This document shows, in pieces, positions 1 through 11,289 of a DNA stretch of 64,000 nt. The position numbers and the translations under genes are program-made. The DNA is taken from assembly GCA_917880885.1 (NCBI GenBank), contig OU862919.1, positions 52,551,058-52,615,057 of the forward strand. Direction: 5' to 3'. The notes beneath the pieces are model-generated. The model ran no database searches and had not been told where the DNA came from. It saw nothing but the letters and a program-made list of their open reading frames with translations. How positions within the stretch are numbered: the stretch's first letter is position 1; each line of letters starts with the position of its first letter. The DNA comes from Limnephilus marmoratus. Lineage: Eukaryota; Arthropoda; Insecta; Trichoptera; Limnephilidae.

Positions 1-221
1 TTTTGTGTTGGTTGCAAAGTTGGTTGTATTGAATTTCCCTAGATTTACACAGGCGCAGCGGCCATCTGGTTTCATAGCTTCGCGGGAACATGTAGAATTT
101 TACTTGCAGTTTATTTAATTTTTAACATAATTTCTGTTTAAATGGTCAGTTCACTTTTAAGAATATTACTTTAATTCAAGATAATTACTAATACTGGTGT
201 TATTTTATCCATAGAATAGGT

Positions 222-620
222 GTGGGATGGATTAAATTTAGATCCGTGACAGGAATATTGTGTGACTCCAAAATGCCTATAAAACTGAAAGGAAAAATAT
301 ATCAGACCATTGTAAGACCCGCAATAATGTATGGCTCCGAATGCTGGACTATGTACAACTCCTACACTAGGCAACTTGAAACAGCAGAAATGCGAATGCT
401 TAGATGGTCGGCAGGAGTATCATTAAAAGATAAGATCAAAAGTTCACGCATTCGTGGTAGCCTGGGTGTCACAGACATAAATAGCAAGCTGGAAGAACGA
501 CAGTTGAGATGGTATGGACATATAAGACGGAGACCATCAGACCACACAGTGAGGCAGGCAATGTCTATGGAGCTTCATCGACAGTCATCCAAAGGAAGAC
601 CGAAGAACTCCTGGACGACT
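222..620 (+). mobile_element. RTE-like LINE, C-terminal fragment (5' part)
   Basis: The translation from 222 reads like the conserved C-terminal region of RTE-type non-LTR retrotransposon polyproteins: MPIKLKGKIYQTIVRPAIMY, then SECWT, EMRMLRW, and RQLRWYGHIRRR. This lies downstream of the RT core, which is absent, so the copy is 5'-truncated. The frame breaks off at the poly-T start of the minus-strand LINE at about 622. The expected remainder of the RTE C-terminus resumes at about 2656, so the RTE copy was split by a later insertion. It is a relic with no coding role. Clade assignment comes from motif recognition, not alignment. Confidence 0.75.
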
Positions 621-621
621 C

Positions 622-2655
622 AATTTTTTTTTATTTTTTTTATTTTTTTTTATTTTTTTTTATTTTTATTTTTTTTTTTTTTTTTTGTGTGTATTACAGA
701 CTGTGTCCATTTACAATACACATGTAACATTAACTACATCTATATGATACAAATAACAAGTTATAGATTTTTAGCATTAACATGCCTCTTGAATTCTTCA
801 AGGCTACTATTAAAAATATCGATAGTCTTGGAGGCGTTGTTTAACAGCGCCATACCTCGTGTCATGCTATGCCGAGCCAGTACGTCCGTTCTGCCACGTG
901 GGATACAAAGCAGATCATGGTGCCGTCCCTGGCTGTAGTTATTCGGTACGAACAACTTATAGCATTCCAGAAGGTATGGGCTATCTATTAAATTATTAAT
1001 AATTTTGTACGCCGTTACTGCAAGGGCCCCACTCCTCCTCGAGTGGAGACTTTGGTAGCGCGTTTCGGCAAGCAAATCTTCGTGATGCATGAATCGCGGG
1101 TACTCTCCGTGCATTCTCAAATACATGTATCTCAAAAACTTTTTTTGAATCTGTTCTAATTTTTCAATATATTTTTGTTGGTATGGGGCCCATACAGCAG
1201 AGGCGTATTCAATTTTAGACCTTATAATGCAGTTGTACAAAATCATCATTGCCTCGGGATTGGAAAATTGTTTGCAGAGTCTTATGACAAATCCGAGAAG
1301 CTTGTAGCATGATGTCGTCAACTGCAATATATGGTCCGAAAACGTAAGTTTGGGATCAAAGACTACCCCAAGGTCCTTGATGGATTTTACTTTTGACAAT
1401 ATATCATTTTTGATGCAATAATCGATTTTGATAGGGTTTCTCGAACGTGTATACGACATAGCGACACATTTTTTTGTATTAAAAAATAATTTATTTTCAT
1501 CAGCCCATGATGAAATTGAATCTAAATCAGTTTGCAATTTGACACAATCTTGACCATCACAAATTTTCTTAAGTAATTTTAGATCGTCAGCAAAAAGCAG
1601 GCAAGTGGAATGTTTGATGCATTCTTGAATGTCATCAATTAAGATTATAAATAGTAGAGGACCTAGGTTTGACCCCTGTGGCACTCCAGAGAATGCAGAG
1701 AATTCTCTAGACCTGTATCCGTCGATGCAAACATATTGTTTCCTATTCCTTAAATACGTGACAAAAAAATTTAGGAGGGGTTTGTCGAAACCAATTCTAT
1801 GTATTTTTCGTAGCAGTACGTCATGATCAACTCGGTCGAACGCCTTGGCGAAATCAGTGTAGATCACATCAGTTTGATGTTGAGCATCTAATCCTCTTGC
1901 TACTCTCTGTGAGAGTTCTAGAAGATTAGAGACGGTGGACTTATTTGATAGAAATCCGTGTTGGTTTCCCTGAAGAAACGGTTTAATTTGTTTGTTTAGC
2001 TTTTCGCAAATTATTGTTTCAAATATTTTTGGGAGTATTGATAGAACTGCTACTGGTCTATAGTTCTGGACTTCCGTTTTTGTTCCAGATTTATGTATCG
2101 GGCTAACCTTGGTTAGTTTCCAGGATTTAGGAAAAGTGGAAGTTGAAATACTGAGGTTGAAGATAAAGCATATCGGGTTAAACAAATGTTCTTCCAACAT
2201 GATAATGATATGAGGTGGGATTCCATCTGGCCCCGTGGCCTTGTTGGGCTTTTGTTCCCGAATACACGCTTTGACTTCCTCAGGCTTAATTTGTTCCAGA
2301 GATATTGAACCTGTGTTTCTAGGCACCTCTGCCCGGAGACTTCAACATCTAGGTTAGGGCTCATATGGTTGTATACCGACTGGAAATAGTCCGCGAATCT
2401 CTCTGAAACTTGTTGGGGACATTGGATTATTTTATCGACATTCATAAGTCCAATAGGAGTGCCCCTACCTGATTTTTGTGATCTAATATATTGCCAGAAG
2501 TTTTTGGGGTCTTCTTTGATCCCATTTTCAATATCGGATAAATATTTGTTCTTTTTTACAGTCATCTCTTTTTTGAGATCGGATCTCTTTGCAGAAAATA
2601 ATAAATAGTCTGATTTATTATTATTAGTTAAATAAATTCTTCGGAGAAACGGCCT
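622..2655 (-). mobile_element. Jockey-like non-LTR retrotransposon, 5'-truncated
   Basis: The element lies on the minus strand. Its A-rich 3' tail is the long T-rich tract at 621-686 of the plus strand. It encodes most of a reverse transcriptase and the C-terminal region but lacks the endonuclease domain, so it is 5'-truncated near 2655. It sits inside the RTE-like LINE whose two parts flank it. I could not find a clear target-site duplication. The long open frame suggests a fairly recent insertion compared with the other jockey relics at 33300-34170 and 57050-58113. Confidence 0.85.
761..2326 (-). pseudogene. Jockey-like reverse transcriptase ORF2 (frameshifted)
   Basis: This is a 521-codon open frame with the fingers-palm RT motifs in order: NYRPVAVLSILPKIFE, GFLSNKSTVSNLLE, DFAKAFDRVDHDVLL, GVPQGSNLGPLLF and the catalytic LFADDLKLL. 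The thumb and C-terminal region follow and end at a stop near 761. Upstream sequence of the same protein continues at 2327-2655 in another frame (KNKYLSDIENGIKEDPKNFWQ region), so there is a single frameshift near 2330. The FADD box is intact. It would copy its own RNA by target-primed reverse transcription. The missing 5' part and the frameshift make it inactive. Confidence 0.85.
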
Positions 2656-2765
2656 GGATGAAGGCGATACCCAGAACATAAGATATTACAACCTGAGAAC
2701 GAGAAGAGCCGACCCCAACAGCCTACCTAGGCAATGAGTTGGGACAGCGCAAAGGAAGAAGAAGA
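2656..2765 (+). mobile_element. RTE-like LINE, C-terminal fragment (3' part)
   Basis: Translation around 2656-2733 gives LDEGDTQNIRYYNLRTRRAD followed by a stop. This matches the tail of RTE-like proteins, where a D-x-Q motif and an R-T-R-R-A-D-P motif come just before the stop. It follows the sequence that ends at about 620, with roughly ten codons apparently lost at the junction. It supports the view that the jockey LINE landed in a pre-existing RTE copy. Confidence 0.65.
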
Positions 2766-2769
2766 CTGG

Positions 2770-5248
2770 TGTTATTTTTTTCAGTTTTAGTCCTTTAAAT
2801 AATGTTTTGTTGATAATTTAGTCTTGCAAACGGTAGGTTTTAGATTATTTCTGAACCGTTAGCATTTAAATGACTTCTCCGCGTGAGCATTTATAAATAA
2901 ACACAAATTATATAAACAATTTAATTGCGTAAAAATGAATCCAAGATGTTAATTTTTTTCAGTTACTCTTTCGGAATCATTATTATAATTTTTAATTGTG
3001 TGAACGAGATAAACAGTGAAGTGATAGTTTTGTTGCAAATTCTTTAAATAAAAAGTCAGAGTTTTTAAGTTTTTAATTTTTCGAAATTATCGACGTTTAA
3101 TTAGAATATGTCTAGGGTTTAAAGTTTTTTTCACGTTTGAATCTTAATATACTGCAATTTTTAAACACTAAAGCTTATTTCAGATACAACAATTTTAAAG
3201 ATAATTCTATACAGTTTTTATAAAGATTTGTAATTTTATGTAATCTTTCAAAATAAGAAACATAAAAGACGTTTAAAATACATTGGAAAAATTTCAAAAT
3301 TCGTTCAGAAATTTTAATGAAACAAGCATGTACAACGTACAAACAATCCCCTCTGGCTGTGTTAGCAATGTATATATCTTTCCAGGAAAATTTGTTTGTC
3401 ATTTTTTTAATCAGTAATGTTTTCACATCCACGGTTGTTTATCAATTGAATACATTTTTCACGTGGTTTTTTGGTAAGGCTGATTATGTTAAGTATATTT
3501 TTGAAATATTCTACCTCAACATTAATGAAACTATTTAATGTCTTATCTATTTAGTAAATAATGTTACTTAATGACCACCTGAATCAAAATAAATTCAAGT
3601 ATCTACTGCTGTTAAACTTGGCAATGACCATTGGACATGGTTGAGTGAGGAACTCGGAAGCAATGTTATATTTTATTACACGAAAGAGCACACTAGTATT
3701 AAATAGTCAGACCAAAGAAAAGATACGTAGGAACCAAATGAAAAATGTATCATACGTCGATATTTTATTAAGCGAGATTGTAACAGTAAGTTGTTAAAAG
3801 TCAATTCAGAACTAAAAACAACTAACACTAAGAAACAAATTGTTAAATCACAAGGCAACTACAATTACCATTCTATCGAAGATTTACCATAAGATCGTGA
3901 CTGGATTGAATTTTAATGTAAACAATTGAATTTGATTCACTTGGAAGACATCGTCGCCTTCGCCAACAACAAAGTGGTATATAATTTAATTTAAATTTAA
4001 ATTACTTAGATTATTTGAATAATAATTGCGAAATTTGTGTAAGAAATGAGGTAAATCGCAGAAGGTCCCATTTAGATTCCGAGTAGTTTGTTCAATTTAT
4101 GAAGTCAATGAAATTTCATAGCTAAAGGTAAAAGAACGACGTCGAAAACTTATGAAGTGTTGGTCACGCAAAACTTTAATGCAGTTTAGTTTGTTCGTTG
4201 TAATTCACAAAGTTTGAACTAATGCAGAAGGCTTCCAAGAAAACACACTTTTCAATTCTAGTAAAAATATCCGATTTCAAAAATATATGAGAACGATAAT
4301 ATTTTGAGCTTTTTTAATGTTTTGTGGGACGTTTGTTAAGACGTTTTATTGGCAATGTCTTGGAAACATGTATTGATATTTTATACTGTCAGGAGGTATA
4401 TTCTACAGGTACTCGATACTTCCTAACGATGGCTGATGATGATGCCGAAACCTTTTAAACATTTAAATTAAGTTGAAAATAATAATTCCGTTATGGGTTG
4501 ATTATAACTAGAAAAACTCAAGCGAATAATTTTGAATCTTATTAAAACTAATTCCAATGAAAAACCTCTTTTCTATTTTTTATGAATCTTTTATATAATT
4601 ATGGAAAATATAAGATAACATGGATTTAAAAATAAGTGCTGGTATAATTATAATATGCGCGTAACGTTGATAAAATTAGAGCGAAAAAAATCCACTGTGA
4701 GCCCCCATACTATTTTTACGGTCAAATTATTATTAATTAATCATTTTGTAATTATTGTTAAATGTCAACTCTTTGTTATTTTTCTTACCATTGTGTGCTT
4801 TTCATGAAATAAAACATTTCATTTTTATGCTTGTTTTTATACCTGGCAATACCTTAAAAAATCTACAATTCGACAGAAACTTTTATTCGTGAGAAGTCTG
4901 TGGGGGCATTCTAGTATCTTGTCTTTTTTATATTCATACAAGACGTGTGAGAAGGATTTTTTATGAACGGCTTTTAGGACGATTGTCGATAACGTGGGTA
5001 CGATTTCTCCCCTCGACTAATAAAACAGTTTTGGTACAAATATTGAAATAATTTTTTTTCAATCACCTTCTTAAACTTGTCGCAAATTCCGTAGGTTCTG
5101 TATGACAATGATGGACTGACAACAATAATAGACCAGGGTTTCCAGGTGACAAATTAATCATGAGCTGATGGGTAGGTACTGGCACTGGCAGAATAGAGGA
5201 GGGTGGACACGTGGACAGTCTGCTTGTAAGAATATTATTTGAGCAATA
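2770..5248. other. No recognised gene (AT-rich)
   Basis: Apart from a decayed hammerhead-like core at 4423-4451, I see no coding region, RNA gene or identifiable repeat here. Short open frames at 3317-3538 and its antisense overlap each other and have no recognisable motif. This is probably old, eroded repeat sequence. Confidence 0.5.
4423..4451 (+). ncRNA. Decayed hammerhead ribozyme-like core
   Basis: The order of elements is CTAACGA, a GGC...GCC helix II with a 10-nt loop, then GAAAC. Compared with the hammerhead core CUGANGA...GAAA, one conserved G of the first box is an A. This should abolish cleavage. I read it as an eroded member of the fold-back ribozyme repeats found elsewhere in the window. 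Confidence 0.4.
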
Positions 5249-6054
5249 GCCTAGACCAGCGTTTTTCAACCTTTTTCATGGCATGATTCCCTTATTATGT
5301 AAAAAATGTTTCGCGACCCCCTAACTTTCACCTGCAATTTACCTTTGACGACTATGGTTCCTGGGGGGGGGGGGGGGGGGGTTTCAGGTTGTGAATTTTT
5401 CAGGGCAATTTCGCCTATATAATCATGTTTTGGCATTCTATTTGATTCTGCCAGGAAATCCGTAATCCTGTGAATTCCATTGCCCACAAAATTTTATAAT
5501 TTTTTTTTTAAATACTTTTCAAAATTCTTGACAATTTCCAATTTCTCTGACATACCGCAAAATTTTCGGACATGTCAGGGAAATTGCTGTCAAACTAATT
5601 CGCCAAACGTCTCCAAGGAATAGTAGGTAGAGCTATCGCCCATTCGTACAACGTACAGGCCGGGCCGATGCCGACTCAAGTAGTTGAGTTAAAGAGCGAG
5701 ACACAATGAGCGTTGCGGGGTTGTCGAAGGGTACAGGGATACAGGGCGACGCGGGCTATGACGGACATCGGACGGCGGGAATAACGTGACCCTGTCAATC
5801 GGCGATTCGGTGTCATATGCGCGCGTTTGTTTTGTGTTGAACTCACGTATTTGAATTTATTTAAGTGACTTGATAAAAAATGGATAAATTTATAAAAAGA
5901 TCAACACAACCATCAACTTCTAGTTGTAGTGAGAGTACTGAAACGAAACCAAAGAAAAAACGCCTGTATGACGACAACTATTTAAAATTCGGATTTACTA
6001 ATATTTTACTTTGGACCCCCTGCGACCCACAGGTTGAAAAACACTGGCCTAGAC
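5249..6054 (+). mobile_element. Internally deleted hAT transposon with 8-bp TSD
   Basis: The element proper is 5257-6046 (790 bp). Its ends are inverted: the left starts CAGCGTTTTTCAACCT and the right, read in reverse, starts CAGTGTTTTTCAACCT. It is flanked by an exact 8-bp duplication, GCCTAGAC, at 5249-5256 and 6047-6054, the TSD length of hAT elements. Inside is a run of 19 G at 5363-5381, a GC-richer leader, and the first codons of a transposase-like protein at 5880. The rest of the gene is deleted right up to the 3' terminal region. It could only be moved in trans. Confidence 0.9.
5880..6046 (+). pseudogene. N-terminal remnant of hAT (ZBED/SCAND3-like) protein
   Basis: The frame begins MDKFIKR, continues through a Ser/Thr-rich stretch and a basic KPKKKR patch, then has YDDNYLKFGFT. 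This order is what I know from the start of domesticated and transposon-borne hAT proteins of the SCAND3/ZBED5 type, just ahead of their zinc finger. After GFT the frame runs directly into the 3' inverted terminal repeat, so zinc finger, RNase-H-like catalytic domain and dimerisation domain are all missing. The start codon at 5880 is preceded by an A-rich context. Confidence 0.65.
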
Positions 6055-6434
6055 TACAGAAAAGTAGCTAGAGATCCAAACAGGTGGGAACATTTCTGTG
6101 GTATCTTTCTTTGTGTCAACTAAACATCTTAACAAATAATAATAAAAGAAGATGTATTTGTTTCATTCAGAAAAAATATTATTTCAACTTTGGTTTTTGT
6201 ATGTTTTGACCTTTTCAGATTTTCAAAGTTTTCAAGAACAAAAGTTTCTGACCTGAATTATTAATACCGCAAAAGTATTATTATAAAGTGAATATAAATT
6301 CCACTTATTGGAATTGAAAAAACGTTAACAAACACGTGGTAAAGATTTTCAACTTGACTTTAAAATTTACACTTTAAAATAATGAGTGATTAATAACTTG
6401 GCGCTAAAACAATTATAATTTTTAAAAAAATGTG

Positions 6435-7255
6435 AACATCTCACAAGAGATGTGGTGCTCCCGTCTGGAGCTAGTGAGGCTATGGCATCCCCAATTGAAG
6501 ATGGGGGAGAGGAAAGTGGGGAAGTACCTGGCCATTCAGATCTGGTTACCAAACACGGCTAAAGCATTTCAAGCAACGTTTCAATTCTGAATGGTGGTCT
6601 TACACCAGGGCAATACTGAGAGTATCTTCCACTCTGGGACGTGCTGCAAATGTACGTACTATATATATTGTTTAAAAAATTTTTTTACGTTAGCTCCACA
6701 CAGGAGGCACCGAGGAAAAAAATTTCCCTAGGTGCCTATGTCATCTTTGAGGATGCTGTGTGGAGGGTTTTTTAAGGGAAAGGAAGGAGAAAAAGATATG
6801 GGAAGGAAAAAGGTATGAGGGTTGGGTAGGAATCTGGGGATCAGTGTGGCCAGGAGTGACGGACGTATGAATCTATTCCTCACACTGCGGTGCAAGGCGA
6901 AGGGTTGGGAGAATCCAGCTGGAGAGGTCAAAAGGCCTCCCTCAATCAGTCTCCTCCGATTCAGCCCACCACGCAGTGGTTGGGCAAACGTATCCGCCAC
7001 CAAGACCTAGACAAACCTCATCCCATGAACCCGGGCACCCCTGCTAAGTCACCAAACGCAGCGAACCACTTGGGGTGACCTGTGGCAGGGGTGTTGGTTG
7101 TCCAATAAATGGTTCCCGGGGCGGCGGTACCCATACCCGCCTCCCAAATTAAAAAATAAATTAATTGTGCAATAACATAAATTAATCCAAATAAAATTTA
7201 TTTTCCCACGCCGGGATTCGATCCCGAGACCTTCGGCCGCCTTTACCCGCCCGAA
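6435..7255 (-). mobile_element. SINE family A copy, interrupted by a family B repeat
   Basis: The minus-strand SINE has its tRNA-like head at about 7200-7255 (B-box-like GGGATTCGATCCCG on the plus strand) and its body at 6435-6671. The body carries the family's conserved blocks, such as CTCCCGTCTGGAG and CTGAATGGTGGTCTTACACC. Between head and body sits a family B element (6681-7148) flanked by TTAAAAAAT on both sides. Other copies of family A are at 14105-14440, 43937-44358, 52598-52800 and 61200-61500. Confidence 0.75.
6672..7157 (-). mobile_element. SINE-like repeat family B, nested, with 9-bp TSD
   Basis: The 468-bp element (6681-7148) is flanked by TTAAAAAAT at 6672-6680 and 7149-7157. 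Its sense orientation is inferred from the A-rich tail of the copy at 49553-50020. Here the tail is the T-rich side near 6681. Conserved blocks include GGTGACTTAGCAGGGGTGCC in the head and the GTGACGGACGTATGAATC stretch in the body. Open frames across it are not conserved between copies and are not genes. Other copies: 29338-29730, 49553-50020, 59597-59800. Confidence 0.75.
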
Positions 7256-7265
7256 ACCTTTATTT

Positions 7266-7493
7266 GGAAAAAATGAGAATGAAGCGCATGAGAGTGAAAA
7301 CTATTCGAAAAGAAATATTAGAAAATCTAAAATCATGAATACCTATGTTGGTTTATGCTCTAAAAAGCATGCAGAACCAAATTGTTGTGAATTTGTGTTA
7401 GATTTGTTCGAACGCAAACGGAAAGCTTTGGACGTTGATGAAATAGATTTAACATTTTTTAAGGTTATTCTAGGTACATCGTTTAAAGGGTAG
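7266..7493 (+). pseudogene. Unrecognised 75-codon open stretch
   Basis: From 7266 the plus strand stays open for 75 codons to a TAG at 7491. Composition looks protein-like, with NTYVGLCSKKHAEPNCCEF and LDLFERKRKALDVDEIDLTF. It starts directly beside the SINE A head, has no start codon at its beginning, and may be a fragment of an exon or of a DNA-transposon protein. I do not recognise the family. Confidence 0.3.
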
Positions 7494-8320
7494 TCTATCA
7501 ATCTATCTCGAATAAATATCACTCAGCGAGTAAGTTCGGAATATTGAACATAATTACGACCAATGAATAGTTAAACTATTCCAACGCTGAACGGGCGAGT
7601 AAGAATCCAAAAAGTTAGACGGCATATTATGACGGCTGAGATGGAGGATGGAGGATTATTTGCAATATTATACAGGGGTTTTAAGTACTAAAATATGAAG
7701 TTAGTACGAAGGTGTATTGATGATATAATAATTATCAGGGCTATTTATACTTTTTTATAAAGTTCACTCTAGCAACTAATTACGAGTTCGGTACAAATTT
7801 CTATACATACATTTTAAGCTCAAAATTCCGAATGCATTATTTGTGTTAGTTTGATGAATCAATGGCATCGAATTACGCTTATAATATAGTTAATTCTGTC
7901 TCATTAACAACTTAATTGATAGCTCTGCCATTGCCGCTACTATTAAATTCCATGCACCGATGAGGAACAACACAAAATGTTTTACTACACTTACACGACC
8001 AAATATCGTACACACTCACTAACCAATAGGATGCATGATCTAGAATATCTAGAACTAGGTAACAAGTTTGCGGGTAACATTGATATATTGACGATTTTAT
8101 TTTAAGTAACTATTCATGTTTTACTAATACTGTTTCGTATTAAGTTAATCAGGTTCACATTACTTTGTGCTGTAAGAACTATTTGTATATTTTTCGATAG
8201 CTCACCTAATTCTGTTCTTATAATCTAAAGGCGTAAAAAAATAGAGTAATATGTTTGTTTTGAAAGTAGTGAAAAATCCGAAAACATATCAAGTAATAAT
8301 TATGTCTTCAGTATCTTACT
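7494..8320. other. No recognised gene
   Basis: AT-rich sequence with no convincing coding region, RNA gene or repeat that I can identify. Confidence 0.5.
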
Positions 8321-8324
8321 TAAT

Positions 8325-8690
8325 ATTATAAACGTGGAAGTTTGTATGGATGTAAGTATGTTTGTTACTCTTTCACTCAAAACCTACTGAACCTACTGGG
8401 ATTTTAATGAAACTTTACAATTATACAGCTCATTAAAATAATATATAGGCTATAATTTATAAAGCTAGTTAGGAAGAGGACGCGGGAGGGGAACGGGGAC
8501 GCACAGGAAATGTGATTCAGGGTGAAACAATGTATTTATTTGAATATGGCATTGCAACGCATGCCGGGAACCAGCTTATTGGTTATATAATCAAGCCGTT
8601 CTTGACGTTGTTTGGGATACTTTTTGTTACATGTTTATTACTAGCGCCGACCCGTGGAAAAGCACGGGATATAAATTATAATTTTTTAAA
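8325..8690. repeat. Dispersed repeat fragment (Helitron/RTE-tail texture)
   Basis: The block opens with sequence of the type GGAAGTTTGTATGGATGTA and ends with a GC-containing ACCCGTGGAAAAGCACGGG hairpin. Many insect dispersed repeats show this layout. The short open frame inside is not conserved or motif-bearing. Family assignment is uncertain. Confidence 0.35.
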
Positions 8691-8761
8691 TTATATATTT
8701 AATAATAAAAGTTTTTAAAAATATCTAGGTAGGTATAGAAAATTGTTTTTTTTTTTAAATG

Positions 8762-8830
8762 CGTTGCCTGAGAATTGAACCCTGACAAACTTCTTGGAAT
8801 TCAACTATCCTGACCAATACAACCATGACA
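8762..8830 (-). repeat. tRNA-derived SINE head, decayed
   Basis: On the minus strand the segment reads as a tRNA-like pol III promoter: an A-box-like TTGGTCAGGATAG followed by a B-box-like CAGGGTTCAATTCTC. Both helices are imperfect and the body is AT-rich, so it is a SINE remnant rather than a tRNA gene. Confidence 0.45.
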
Positions 8831-8839
8831 CCATCAACT

Positions 8840-10440
8840 AATAATAATTGTTAGAACTGTAGAATACATTAATTTTACGAACTTACATATTATAATAATA
8901 AAAGTTATTTATTGAATTTTAAAATATTACGTAGTTAAATTCGTACACGCGTAAAAAAATTAAATGAAATGAATAAATGCTTTGGTTCCATGCAATGATT
9001 CTCTAATTAGAAAAAAGTATTTTATTCACTTACGCCCGATCCTTTGTCGGCTTTTTTAGGTACTTCTATGAGGGGCACAAAAGCATCATGAGCGGTAATA
9101 AACTGGATCAGTATTTGGCTAATGACTTAGCGGAGCCTGTTGACCTAAGATAAATATTTACTACTGCCTCTCGGGGGTAAAGGACCGCTTGCTGCCCAAC
9201 TGGACTATTAACTTATTAGCCCGGGTTTCAAGTAACATACTTCAGGCGGTGGTTAACGTAGAACTTTTTCGTATCTGATACGTCCAGCTAGGTAATTTCC
9301 GGGTATGCAATCTTCATATTATTATTAATGCCCAGGCCCAAAACTCTTTGAAATATTTAACACGTACACTAGGACTTTAAAAATTCACATCTATCCGACA
9401 CACCTTATGTGGAACCCAAAACGAGATATTTTTATTAAGTTATATTACAATACAGTAGGTACAACTCATAATTCGAAGGGATTGCTGCAGTACTGCTGAA
9501 CATGTACCGTGATGACTGATGACAAAAGCTTTTTGACCTGCCATAATATCAACATTTTGACGGCATAAATTATCGGTAATATGATACATTAATTTGTAAA
9601 AAACGTGTGATTTTGTTGTTGGAGACAACCTCGTAAACTATCTAGTTATTTGTAAGGTCCTTCGTACACAGAGATACTTACAAACTGCGTGACTGTGAAG
9701 CAACCACAAGTCGCCTAATGGTATGCTACTTATTAATATTGGTTGCCATACACGGCACTACTTGAATTATACTAAACTTTATCGTTATTTCACATGCAGC
9801 CGTAGAGTTAATGCGATGTTAAGCGATGAAGACATTATTGTTCCTTTTTTGTCTTTAATACAAGCATAGAAACCGATTTAAAAGAATATTTTGGGTTCAT
9901 CCATAAAACAAAATAAATACTAATTGTATGACATTCATCGACACCACAACATTTTTCACGTTATGCCAACCTCAATCCACGCTTTCTACGCTAAATTATT
10001 TCTCACATATTTCAGGAAATTTTAGTCATATGGGCATTTTCCGAACTCAATAAATCAATGTCATTTATAATAAGTAAAAAAATGTTTGCATTTGAAAACA
10101 TAAAAGAATTCATTGATTGCTGCAGATAAGGTCGATCAAAACGCATACAATGCATCGGTGTAGTATGTTTAGATGAGAAACGAAGCGAAAAACTAGGTTC
10201 CACTCTTACACTTCCAATTGAACTACAACTGCCTCCAAATGCTCTAACACAGAATAAGCAGAAACTAACAAATCTGGTCTACGCGTACCTATCGATTATT
10301 GCGTTCTAATAGTAGAACACGTTTGGACGAGATGTTAAAATTTGATTAAAAATGATTTTGCCTAAGCGCCTCTGATTGAATAATCTCTACGATACAATGC
10401 AATTATTGTTCTGCATATTATTTTCTGTGGCAGCATTTTA
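8840..10440. other. No recognised gene
   Basis: No coding region or RNA gene can be supported. Short minus-strand open frames at 9440-9628 and 10012-10203 have no known motif and look like chance frames. Confidence 0.5.
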
Positions 10441-10466
10441 TTCTTAGCCATGAATTGATATGTTTG

Positions 10467-10497
10467 GCCTCAGCACGGGTTAAGCACCCAGTGAGGC
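10467..10497 (+). repeat. Family K LINE 3' hairpin (solo 3' end)
   Basis: The stem is GCCTCA...TGAGGC, enclosing GCACGGGTTAAGCACCCAG. This has the loop pattern (RCAC/AACGG...CCCAGT) shared by the other family K 3' hairpins. No LINE coding sequence is recognisable upstream, so this is a short 3' remnant. Confidence 0.5.
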
Positions 10498-10839
10498 TCA
10501 CATTATCGAATAATGTGGGTCTCACTGCTCGGTGTAAAGAAATATTCGGGAATAGGGAATCGAGAACATCATTGTGGAACATTCCAGATCACTCGAATTT
10601 CATCAGGAAAATATTTAATGGCTATACGTAACCTGAATTTCTGAGACAAATTGAAAAACCTGCAGCACAAGCACGCGCGTCAGAAAAAGACATCAAACTA
10701 GACGTCCATTCAAAAAAACTAAAATTCGAAAGTCATTGATAAGGAGCAATAAAGATATTTGGCGAATTACCAGAAGAAATTGAATTAGGAGTAAATATTA
10801 AAATTACAAAAATAATATATACCTACCCACTAAAAAGAA

Positions 10840-10885
10840 AAAAAAAGCCGAAGTTTCTGGGTTCGAGTCCCAGATGTGCCTATAT
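10840..10885 (+). repeat. tRNA-like fragment with B box
   Basis: The sequence contains a perfect T-arm-like hairpin, CTGGGTTCGAGTCCCAG, as in the 3' half of a tRNA. The 5' half is not tRNA-like. It is a SINE head remnant. Confidence 0.45.
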
Positions 10886-11154
10886 CTTTTTCAGATTTTT
10901 CTGTTTCTAGATTTTTGATTGAGTTTCGCTAATGTTGTCTTCATTCAATTAAATTTTTACTTTAATCCTTGACTTGTATTAATTTTCATAATGATGACAA
11001 AAACCGACGATATTGGTATTGGGTGGTATAGGATGATACTATGTAAACTTATTGAAATCTGAAAGTTTAACAAATCACCTAAAAAAATGTTTTTTTACTA
11101 TAAACATCCATTTTCAAATGTCTTTTAAGACTTAAGATTTTTTATTTTGCTTTG

Positions 11155-11225
11155 GAAGAGGTTTGAACAATCCCATCCAATGCACGGCATCAACTGCGCT
11201 ACCAACCGGGCCAAATGTCGAGTTG
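11155..11225 (-). repeat. tRNA-derived SINE head fragment
   Basis: The minus strand reads CCCGGTTGGTAGCGCAGTTG (A-box region) and then GATTGTTCAAACC (decayed B box). A full cloverleaf does not form, so I treat it as a SINE remnant. Confidence 0.4.
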
Positions 11226-11289
11226 GTAAGGCCGACATTTATTTTGTATCTTAAGTGCTTTAATTTCATCGAATTTCCGAAAAATACGT

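Noticed and set aside
3317..3538. Small secreted or membrane protein
   Set aside because: Hydrophobic residues reflect T-rich codons; an antisense frame of similar length overlaps and no other support exists.
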